Assembly: GCA_034437315.1 (NCBI GenBank)
Contig: DAOTUC010000052.1
Span: 1-6,801, forward strand
Origin: DSAR01 sp034437315
Lineage (GTDB): Bacteria > Chloroflexota > Anaerolineae > B4-G1
DNA length: 6,801 nt
Reading direction: 5' to 3'
The position numbers and the translations under genes are program-made. Below are positions 1 to 4,681 of the stretch, in pieces. The notes below the pieces were generated by a model. That model was not told the origin of the DNA. It saw only the letters and a list, made by a program, of their open reading frames with translations, and made no database searches. The stretch's first letter is position 1, and every line of letters begins with the position of its first letter.

Positions 1-4
1 TCAT

Positions 5-101
5 AGACCCTAAAGGTTTTTGCGCTGGTTTTGATGGAAAAAGGTCATTGTTTAAGGCAAAAACGTTGTTTGCGCGGCCTTGAGCAAAACCTTTAGGGTC
101 T
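5..101. repeat. Long inverted repeat with 16-bp perfect arms
   Basis: The arm at 5-20 (agaccctaaaggtttt) is the exact reverse complement of 86-101 (aaaacctttagggtct). The 65 bases between them are rich in short G/T and A runs, including two tttgcgc words. There is no coding potential. It lies immediately inside the 22-nt repeat arm at 104-125, so it looks like the core of a larger palindromic element whose left outer arm would lie before the window. It may be a dispersed palindromic repeat or the folded end of a transcript; it does not end in a T-tract. Confidence 0.7.
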
Positions 102-103
102 CG

Positions 104-125
104 CCATGCGAAATCCCAGAGAACC
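104..125 (-). repeat. Outer arm of a dispersed palindromic repeat family (copy 1)
   Basis: The 22 bases ccatgcgaaatcccag followed by agaacc match the reverse complement of 4213-4234 at 21 of 22 positions. Weaker copies lie at 4341-4362, 4465-4486 and 4658-4678. This copy flanks the palindrome at 5-101; its partner arm would be just left of the window. It shows that the family is not confined to the integrase region about 4 kb away. Confidence 0.7.
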
Positions 126-153
126 ATAACAGCTTGACTGCCCCAAACCGCAA

Positions 154-189
154 AGCGGCCCCGCTCTCGATGTGAGGAGCGGGGCCGCT
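154..189 (-). terminator. Hairpin terminator after the minus-strand membrane protein gene
   Basis: A perfect 13-bp GC-rich stem (154-166 with 177-189) closes a 10-nt loop. On the minus strand it begins about 20 bases after the stop codon of the 211-1209 gene and is followed by a broken T-rich stretch (tttgcggttt). Position and stem strength fit a rho-independent terminator, although the T-tract is imperfect. Confidence 0.65.
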
Positions 190-210
190 GGCTTTCCACA
201 AGCGCTGCGT

Positions 211-1209
211 CTATCCGCGATGGAGCGCACGCCGGACGGGTCGGCCCAGCAGGCCAGCAATGGGCCCGGCCCACGCCAAGATCGTCACGATGATTAAGAG
301 GGGCGCCAGCGGCGAGGTGCGCCCGCGCGCCGCTAACCACGGCTGCCACACGCGATGCGCCAGCAGGATCGGCGCGCCGTTGAGCACCCAGATGGAGACG
401 AGGTACAGCCCACGTTTCGTCTGCGCACCTCGACCTCGGATGTAGAGGTAGGTGAGGAATGCCTGGAGCAGGCCCAGCGGCGCGGCGAAAAGCACCAGAT
501 CGCTGCGATGGAAAGGCGCGGCTCGCACCATGCTCAAGGTCGTGATCCCGAAGGTGGCGGCGAAGCCAATGCTTGTCAGGCCAGCCTGCGCCCATCCGCG
601 CAGCGCCGCGACGACCAGTACGACGCCGCCAGCCAACACTATCACCAGGGCGATAGCCGCATCCGTGCCCGGCGAGATGACCGCCGCGCCGACCTCGGCG
701 CTTTCTTCGACCAAGATCTTGAAGAGCACCGCGCCCGCCAAGAGCGCGCTGCTGGCCCACGTGTATCCCCAATCGGGCAGCGCGCGGAGCAGCGCCATCG
801 CGCCGCCGACGCCTAACACGCCCACGGGCAGCAGCGTCAGCATGATCACGAGCACTTGCTGCCACAACACCAGATCGAACCACGAGCCGCCGTTGATCAG
901 CGCCGAGAGCGCCAGCCCAATCCCCAGCACCAGCGGCGGCAAGGCCGCCAGCACGGCCCGGTTCCGCGCGTCGATGGCCCACGGGCCATCACCGTTGTCT
1001 CCTACCCCAATCATCCCTACAATGTCCTGTATCATCAGATCACGACCTCCTTGCGAGTTAAATTGAGATCCCATCCGAAACAGCCACGCCTGATACGCCG
1101 CCGTGATCGCGCCGGGCCAATCCCGCAGCTCACGGAAGCAGAGGGCGACCAATGGGCCAAAGCCGCGCGATCCCGCATCGGACGCGGCATCCGCGAAGAC
1201 GGTGCGCAT
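211..1209 (-). CDS. Polytopic membrane protein of unknown function, N-terminus uncertain
   Basis: The 332 residues have a soluble N-terminal part of about 80 residues, then roughly eight hydrophobic helices (about 83-105, 111-143, 149-168, 179-206, 209-228, 236-258, 265-285, 302-323). No catalytic motif is recognised. The N-terminal stretch LVALCFRELRDWPGAI resembles a short region found after a YPxxFRxxFGxEM motif in many bacterial membrane proteins, often next to transcription regulators. That upstream motif is present here: the 17 codons before the ATG read in frame as WIIACYPPGFRAAFGDE, then a TAG at 1261-1263. These codons contain no ATG, GTG or TTG. The protein therefore starts at the internal ATG, uses a rare start codon, or has lost its beginning by a frameshift. 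The gene is divergent from the sigma factor operon and is followed by a hairpin terminator. Coding is well supported; function is unknown. Confidence 0.75.
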   Translation of the reverse strand: MRTVFADAASDAGSRGFGPLVALCFRELRDWPGAITAAYQAWLFRMGSQFNSQGGRDLMIQDIVGMIGVGDNGDGPWAIDARNRAVLAALPPLVLGIGLALSALINGGSWFDLVLWQQVLVIMLTLLPVGVLGVGGAMALLRALPDWGYTWASSALLAGAVLFKILVEESAEVGAAVISPGTDAAIALVIVLAGGVVLVVAALRGWAQAGLTSIGFAATFGITTLSMVRAAPFHRSDLVLFAAPLGLLQAFLTYLYIRGRGAQTKRGLYLVSIWVLNGAPILLAHRVWQPWLAARGRTSPLAPLLIIVTILAWAGPIAGLLGRPVRRALHRG

Positions 1210-1368
1210 CTCGTCGCCGAACGCGGCGCGAAATCCCGGCGGATAGCAGGCGATTATCCACTAGATATAGGGGGTAGGATGTCAATCCCAGCCTACAATT
1301 TAGCGGAAACTAAAGAATCTACCAATCCAGTATACCACACCTCATGCGAATTGCAATTTTACCTTGGA

Positions 1369-1387
1369 CCATTTTCGAATAAAATGG
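1369..1387. promoter_or_regulatory. 19-bp dyad upstream of the sigma factor gene
   Basis: ccatttt-cgaat-aaaatgg is a perfect 7-bp inverted repeat around a 5-nt centre, located about 20 bases before the first possible ATG of the ECF sigma gene. Its right arm leads directly into the purine-rich ggaaggga stretch. It could be an operator or an mRNA hairpin near the translation start. A 10-bp palindrome, aattgcaatt, lies just upstream at 1349-1358. No convincing -35/-10 pair with normal spacing was found, so promoter placement is open. Confidence 0.35.
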
Positions 1388-1407
1388 AAGGGAAAGACGT
1401 TTGATAG

Positions 1408-1989
1408 ATGATGGCAGTTAAGCGCAAGGAGAATAGCTATTCGATGGTCTTAGAGGCCGAGTGCGATTTGATCGGCAGAGCGCAAGCGGGGGACCGGTGG
1501 GCCTTCGGCGAGTTGGTTCGCCTTCACCGAGAGGGCGTCGTCAATGTGGTCTATCGTATGTGCGGGGATGGCCATTTGGCCGAGGACGCGGCCCAGGAGG
1601 CCTTTATCCGGGCCTGGAAACACCTGCCCAAGTACAGGCCATACGCGCCTTTTCGCAACTGGCTGTATCGCATCGCGACCAACGTTGCGCGGGACGTGTT
1701 GCGCCGGGAGCGGGAGACGGTCGACGTGGAGCAATTGCCGTTAGCGACTTCCAGGGCCGGCCCGGAAACCAGTCTCGTGCGCGCGCAGCGCGGCGAGCGG
1801 GTGCGGGCGGCGGTGCTCGCTCTACCGGAGGCCAGCCGGGAGGCGCTGGTCTTGCGGGAGTACGAGGGGCTGTCCTACCGGGAGATCGCCGACACATTGG
1901 ACATCCCCATCGGCACGGTGATGTCTCGGCTGAACTACGCGCGCAAACGCCTGGGCGAAATGCTGGCCCCTTACCTGGAGGAATTATGA
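1408..1989 (+). CDS. ECF-family RNA polymerase sigma factor
   Basis: This is a group 4 (extracytoplasmic function) sigma factor of the RpoE/SigW type, which directs RNA polymerase to a small regulon. Region 2 spans about residues 20-100, including the region 2.2 segment DAAQEAFIRAW (60-70) and FRNWLYRIATNVARD (82-96). After a short linker, region 4 spans about 132-187, with the helix-turn-helix SYREIADTLDIPIGTVMSRL (156-175). The length of 193 residues is normal. Three in-frame ATGs compete: 1408, 1411 and 1444. The last gives 181 residues, has AAGGAG upstream, and starts close to where the family usually begins (LIGRAQAGD). The longest form is given here. The stop overlaps the start of the next gene in an ATGA, so both are translated together, as expected for a sigma/anti-sigma pair. 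Family is certain; the signal and regulon are unknown. Confidence 0.95.
   Translation: MMAVKRKENSYSMVLEAECDLIGRAQAGDRWAFGELVRLHREGVVNVVYRMCGDGHLAEDAAQEAFIRAWKHLPKYRPYAPFRNWLYRIATNVARDVLRRERETVDVEQLPLATSRAGPETSLVRAQRGERVRAAVLALPEASREALVLREYEGLSYREIADTLDIPIGTVMSRLNYARKRLGEMLAPYLEEL
1426..1431 (+). promoter_or_regulatory. Shine-Dalgarno AAGGAG supporting the internal sigma start at 1444
   Basis: AAGGAG lies 12 bases before the ATG at 1444, inside the longer reading. The ATGs at 1408 and 1411 have only the looser ggaaggga at 1386-1393, about 14 bases before 1408. Spacing is long in both cases, so the choice of start is not settled, but the 1444 start has the better core sequence. Confidence 0.4.
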
Positions 1990-2585
1990 GCGAACACGTG
2001 ACTGAGTACCTGAGCGCTTATCACGATGGCGAGTTGGCGGGCCGCCGCTTGCGGCAGGTAGACGCTCACCTGGACGAATGCGCGAGTTGTCGGGCGGCCC
2101 TGGAAAGGTTGCACGCGCTTTCGGCGCTCTTGCAACAGGCCCCGGCCCCGGAGCGTCTTGAGCGCCCCGATCGTTTCGTCGCCCAAGTCGGGTTGCGGCT
2201 TCCGCGTCGACAGGAACAGCCGCCGGGGAAGCGGGCGCTGGGCTTCGCGTGGCGACTGGCGCCGGCGGCCCTTCTGGGGGCGTGGGTCTTCAGTCAGGCT
2301 GTCTTTTTCGTCGTTTGGTTATTGATGTGGGTCTGGCGGACATCGGCGGGCGGGGAGTGGCTTTCTGCGTTGCTCTACGTCGCGCCGCCCGCTTCCTGGT
2401 GGGCGGGGGTCTCCCGGCTTGCTGACGCCAGCCTACCGGACGTGGGACGCTTTATTCTCCAACCGTGCGTAGAGTGGGCGGTGTTTTTGCAATTGCTTGT
2501 GTTGAGCGTGATTGGCGTCTGTTACTGTAGCTGGTTGGCCAGTTGGTGGGCCTATCAAAGGCGCGTTCAGAGAGTTGAGGGTTGA
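1986..2585 (+). CDS. Zinc-finger anti-sigma factor, membrane-anchored
   Basis: This 199-residue protein should hold the upstream ECF sigma factor inactive at the membrane. The N-terminal cytoplasmic domain carries the ZAS-type metal site H28-x3-C32-x2-C35, preceded by the usual LSAYHDGEL stretch (9-17). A helical segment (about 36-50) and a basic linker follow. Two strongly hydrophobic, Trp-rich segments lie at about 90-117 and 165-190, with a 47-residue loop between them that would be extracytoplasmic and could sense the signal. The start ATG overlaps the sigma stop codon (ATGA), and ggagga sits 4 bases upstream. The last residues (RVEG) are encoded by the direct-repeat tract that follows, so the C-terminus may have been altered by repeat growth. 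Many anti-sigmas of this class have one membrane helix; two is a less common layout. Confidence 0.92.
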   Translation: MSEHVTEYLSAYHDGELAGRRLRQVDAHLDECASCRAALERLHALSALLQQAPAPERLERPDRFVAQVGLRLPRRQEQPPGKRALGFAWRLAPAALLGAWVFSQAVFFVVWLLMWVWRTSAGGEWLSALLYVAPPASWWAGVSRLADASLPDVGRFILQPCVEWAVFLQLLVLSVIGVCYCSWLASWWAYQRRVQRVEG

Positions 2586-2649
2586 GGACTGGGAATTTAG
2601 AACTGAGAATTGAGAGTTGAGGGTTGAGAACTGAGAATGGAGAATTGAG
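2571..2649 (+). repeat. Degenerate direct repeat of gttgag/gaatt words
   Basis: A 26-nt unit at 2571-2596 recurs at 2613-2638 with 24 of 26 identities, 42 bases apart. The whole tract is built from ttgag, actgag and gaatt words with almost no C. It begins within the last codons of the anti-sigma gene and ends at the ATG of the next gene. The ggag at 2639-2642, 7 bases before that ATG, is its likely ribosome binding site, so the repeat forms the intercistronic region. Such tracts tend to expand and contract by replication slippage. Confidence 0.75.
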
Positions 2650-3771
2650 ATGGATCATATAAAGGTTTTAAAACGGGCTTGGGAGATCACGTGGCGCTAC
2701 CGGACGTTGTGGGTCTTTGGGATTCTCATCGCTTTCCTCACGGTCGGCGGAGGCGGAGGGGGCAGCGGCCCAACGACCAGCGGCAGAGGCGGCAACGGCG
2801 AGGGGATGCCCGGCGGCGGTTTCCAAATGCCAGAGATTCCCGATTACGTCGTGCAATGGTTAATTGTCCTTGGCGTGGGGTTGGCCTGCCTGGTGGTGAT
2901 CTTTGTCATTCTGGGGACGATCGCGCGTTACGTCTCGGAGACGGCGTTGATCAAACTGGTGGACGAGCACGAGGAGACCGGCGCGCGCCACAGCGTGTGG
3001 GAAGGCTTCCGTATCGGGTGGTCGCGCATCGCTTTCCGGCTTTTCTTGATCGGTTCCGTGATCGTGTTTCCGCTGGTGGTGTTTTTCACCCTTTTGGTGG
3101 GCTTTAGCGTAGGCGTGGTGCTGTTCTCGGTCGTCGTGCTTGTGGAACGCGTCGTTGTCTTGGGCGTGATCGGCATCGTCGCCGGCGCCGGGGTGTTTTT
3201 CATCTCCGTTTTGCTAATCATCGTAGCCAGTGCGGTGACGTCGACGCTGATACGCTTCTTCTGGCGAGCGTGCGCGTTGGAGGACCTGGGGGTAGTCGAG
3301 GCGATCCGTGAGGGATTCCAAGTCGTGGTGCGCCGCTTGGGGGACGTGATCATTATGGCGTTGATCATATTTGGTCTCAAGATCGCGTGGAGCGTCGGCG
3401 TCTTCGCGGCGTCGATTATCCTGATCCCTGTGATTCTGCTGGTGGTCGCGCTGGCGCTTCTTTTAGGCGGCATACCCGCCTTGATCGTGGGGTTGGTATC
3501 CAGTCTGTTCTTCCCCAACGCAATCTTGCCGGTCATCTTCGCCATTCTCGTCGGTTTGCCGATCTTTGCCCTGGTCGTCGGCGCGCCCTGGTTGTATCTG
3601 GGCGGGTTGAAGGAGACCTACATCTCCACCGCGTGGACGTTGACCTACAGGGAGTTGCGGGCGTTGGAAGAATTGGAGCTCGCGGAACAGCCGCTTTTGG
3701 AAGATCAGGCTCCAGACGCCGACCGAGAACCGGGTGACGACGCCTCGTCGGAAGAGGTGGATGGGATGTAG
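2650..3771 (+). CDS. Polytopic membrane protein of unknown function, third gene of the sigma operon
   Basis: This 373-residue protein is mostly hydrophobic. It begins with a short amphipathic segment (KVLKRAWEITWRYR), a first helix at about 18-33, then a loop of about 25 residues that is almost only Gly, Ser, Thr and Pro (33-57). Further helices lie at about 67-91 and 127-165, followed by a long, nearly continuous hydrophobic stretch to about residue 325. The cytoplasm-like segments VWEGFRIGWSRIAFRLF and VVEAIREGFQVVVRRLGDV look like repeated amphipathic linkers before membrane helices, a pattern seen in uncharacterised glycerophosphodiester-phosphodiesterase-membrane-domain-like or DUF975-like proteins. 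That resemblance is only by eye. The C-terminal 40 residues are highly acidic. ATG 2650 is preceded by ggag at a 7-base spacing. The gene is co-directional with the sigma/anti-sigma pair and 64 bases behind it, so co-expression is likely. No enzymatic motif was seen. Confidence 0.85.
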   Translation: MDHIKVLKRAWEITWRYRTLWVFGILIAFLTVGGGGGGSGPTTSGRGGNGEGMPGGGFQMPEIPDYVVQWLIVLGVGLACLVVIFVILGTIARYVSETALIKLVDEHEETGARHSVWEGFRIGWSRIAFRLFLIGSVIVFPLVVFFTLLVGFSVGVVLFSVVVLVERVVVLGVIGIVAGAGVFFISVLLIIVASAVTSTLIRFFWRACALEDLGVVEAIREGFQVVVRRLGDVIIMALIIFGLKIAWSVGVFAASIILIPVILLVVALALLLGGIPALIVGLVSSLFFPNAILPVIFAILVGLPIFALVVGAPWLYLGGLKETYISTAWTLTYRELRALEELELAEQPLLEDQAPDADREPGDDASSEEVDGM

Positions 3772-3830
3772 TAGAGAGATTGCACGGCTATAACGCCATC
3801 CATCGCTTCCTGATTGGTGTGAGCGCGAGA

Positions 3831-3857
3831 GGAGCGCCGTCATCTTGACGGCGCTCC
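3831..3857. terminator. Perfect 12-bp hairpin after the operon
   Basis: ggagcgccgtca and tgacggcgctcc pair perfectly around a 3-nt loop, 60 bases after the stop of the third operon gene. No T-tract follows on either strand, so it may be an mRNA 3' stabiliser or a bidirectional structure rather than a classical terminator. The better terminator lies 18 bases further on. Confidence 0.45.
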
Positions 3858-3874
3858 GTAACTTAGCAGCCCAC

Positions 3875-3910
3875 CGATCTCCCGGGAATGCATCGTGAGA
3901 TCGTTTTTTT
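3875..3910 (+). terminator. Rho-independent terminator of the sigma operon
   Basis: A 7-bp stem (cgatctc at 3875-3881 with gagatcg at 3897-3903) is followed directly by seven T residues (3904-3910). The loop is 15 bases. This is the only hairpin with a true T-run on the plus strand after the 1408-3771 cluster, so it probably ends that transcript. Confidence 0.6.
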
Positions 3911-4005
3911 CGTAATCGCTTACGTTTCCAAGCAGGTCCAGATTAGGAGTTCTGCACCTGAAGTCATAAAACCTCTTGGCATATTCCGGAAAATCCCCGC
4001 ACACA

Positions 4006-4038
4006 GAAAACCCCCCACAGATGGACGTTCCGGGGGGT
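4006..4038 (-). terminator. Minus-strand terminator downstream of the tRNA-Phe fragment
   Basis: acccccc (4010-4016) pairs with ggggggt (4032-4038) around a 15-nt loop. Read on the minus strand, the stem is followed by ttttctgtgtg, a short T-run. It starts 25 bases beyond the 3' end of the tRNA fragment on the same strand, so it is best explained as the original terminator of a chromosomal tRNA-Phe gene, which supports the left side being the ancestral chromosome. Confidence 0.6.
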
Positions 4039-4062
4039 GTGTCTTCCTCTATGAGTTTTTCA

Positions 4063-4120
4063 GGTGCCGAGAGACAGATTTGAACTGTCGACTCCCTGAT
4101 TTTCAGTCAGGTGCTCTACC
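4063..4120 (-). pseudogene. tRNA-Phe(GAA) 3' fragment, probable attachment site
   Basis: Read on the minus strand, this is the last 58 nt of a tRNA. It has D-loop GGTA and the D-stem 3' strand gagc. The anticodon stem cctga/tcagg encloses loop ctGAAaa, with anticodon GAA at 4102-4104. A short variable loop follows, then a perfect T-arm gacag-ttcaaat-ctgtc, the acceptor 3' strand tctcggc, discriminator A, and CC. The 5' acceptor strand and 5' D-stem strand, which would be expected above 4120, are absent; the sequence there is unrelated AT-rich DNA. It cannot fold into a tRNA. Integrases commonly recombine in tRNA 3' halves and leave exactly this type of partial copy at the far end of the element, and a tyrosine recombinase gene lies about 560 bp away. 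The tRNA identity is strong; the attachment-site role is inferred. Confidence 0.85.
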
Positions 4121-4212
4121 TTTCTTTAATGATACACGAATAATTTAAAACACCCTAGCAGTTTTGCGTGTAAAATGCTATATGTGGCATACTCAAATTG
4201 ACAAAAACATCA

Positions 4213-4362
4213 GGTTCTTTGGGATTTCGCATGGCTGCGGTTAGAGATTAGCCACGAATTGCACGAATGGACACGAAAAATCCAAAATTAGTGACAATTC
4301 GTGTAATTCGTGGCGAAAAATTGACTGCTTGCTAAGCCGACCATGAGAACTACCAGAGGGCC
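4213..4362. repeat. Palindromic element with family outer arms (copy 2 and 3 of the arm)
   Basis: The left arm at 4213-4234 (ggttctttgggatttcg followed by catgg) and the right arm at 4341-4362 are inverted with respect to each other, with 17 of 22 matches when the right arm is compared with the copy at 104-125. They enclose an 18-bp inner stem (4251-4268 with 4297-4314). The structure therefore has a conserved outer part and a distinct inner palindrome. Confidence 0.6.
4251..4314. repeat. gccacgaatt-type dispersed palindrome
   Basis: gccacgaattgcacgaat (4251-4268) pairs with attcgtgtaattcgtggc (4297-4314), with all 18 positions paired and one of them a G-T wobble. The 28-nt centre includes further acacgaa words. 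Near-identical 'ccacgaatt(a/g)cacgaat' palindromes are scattered through many environmental bacterial genomes; that link is from memory of the motif, not from a search. Confidence 0.7.
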
Positions 4363-4369
4363 AAACATC

Positions 4370-4418
4370 AAAGCTAGAAGCCCTGCTTAGACTAACTACT
4401 AGCGGGGCTTCTAGCTTT
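4370..4418. terminator. 17-bp hairpin, possible terminator or repeat
   Basis: aaagctagaagccctgc (4370-4386) pairs with gcggggcttctagcttt (4402-4418) over 17 positions with one G-T wobble and a 15-nt loop. The stem is flanked by A- and T-ending arms, so in both directions the last bases transcribed are ttt, which would suit a weak bidirectional terminator. It lies 264 bases past the stop of the integrase gene on the minus strand. Equally, it may be another dispersed palindrome. A small agcac-tct-gtgct hairpin follows at 4420-4432. Confidence 0.5.
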
Positions 4419-4464
4419 CAGCACTCTGTGCTCGGCTCTCCTCTTTGCTAGATTAGTAGATATT

Positions 4465-4678
4465 GGCTCTTTGGAATTTTGTATGGTACCACGGGGGGAG
4501 TTCGTCCCGAATCACAAAATTCAGTATCTTAATTTGCTCAACCCCCATATCTGGGTTGTCTTGACAAATAAAACCCAGATATGAGGGAGGCAAAGTCAGA
4601 TAACGCGATTTCTAGATTTGCCGACGAACTCCCTGACTCAGAGTTGCCAGTACCAAACCATGTGAACTCCCAGAGACC
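4465..4678. repeat. Palindromic element with family outer arms and nested stems (arm copies 4 and 5)
   Basis: The outer arms at 4465-4486 and 4658-4678 are diverged inverted copies of the family arm; the left one matches 4213-4234 at 18 of 22 positions. Inside them gggagttcgtc (4496-4506) pairs perfectly with gacgaactccc (4623-4633). Inside that is a third stem at 4542-4557/4572-4587. The right outer arm ends 3 bases before the integrase stop codon, so the element may also act as the 3' end of that transcript. Confidence 0.6.
4542..4587. repeat. Inner hairpin of the third palindromic element
   Basis: cccccatatctgggtt (4542-4557) and aacccagatatgaggg (4572-4587) pair at 15 of 16 positions around a 14-nt loop that contains ttgacaaata. 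Its sequence is unrelated to the inner stems at 5-101 and 4251-4314, although the surrounding outer arms are related. Confidence 0.65.
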
Positions 4679-4681
4679 AGA

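Larger units (their letters stand above)
3772..4681. other. Long gene-free stretch between operon and integrase
   Basis: No convincing protein gene is present in these 910 bases. In order the stretch holds: a 12-bp hairpin (3831-3857), a plus-strand terminator (3875-3910), a minus-strand terminator (4006-4038), a tRNA-Phe 3' fragment (4063-4120), then AT-rich sequence with three inverted repeats (4213-4362, 4370-4418, 4465-4678). An 86-codon open frame at 3888-4148 runs through the tRNA fragment and both strands of structured sequence and is not considered real. Confidence 0.75.

Noticed and set aside
355..1066. Long plus-strand open frames opposite the membrane protein gene
   Set aside because: They are Arg/Ser/Pro-rich antisense readings of a GC-rich gene whose minus-strand frame gives clean transmembrane helices.
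2928..3545. 205-codon minus-strand frame opposite the third operon gene
   Set aside because: It is a Thr/Ile/Lys-rich antisense shadow of hydrophobic codons; the plus-strand frame has a ribosome binding site and coherent membrane topology.
4063..4120. Functional tRNA-Phe gene
   Set aside because: The 5' acceptor strand and 5' D-stem strand are absent from the adjacent sequence, so a cloverleaf cannot form.
3888..4148. 86-codon plus-strand open frame beginning MHREIVFFVIAY
   Set aside because: It runs antisense through the tRNA-Phe fragment and a terminator hairpin, lacks a Shine-Dalgarno and its translation resembles no protein; the nucleotide structure explains the region better.
4213..4678. 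Integron-like array (integrase plus attC-like palindromes)
   Set aside because: The recombinase shows no integron-specific insertion, no gene cassettes lie between the palindromes, and the same repeat arm occurs about 4 kb away at 104-125 in ordinary chromosomal context.
4213..4678. CRISPR array
   Set aside because: The arm copies alternate in orientation, are unevenly spaced, have diverged and enclose palindromes rather than unique spacers; no cas genes are present.
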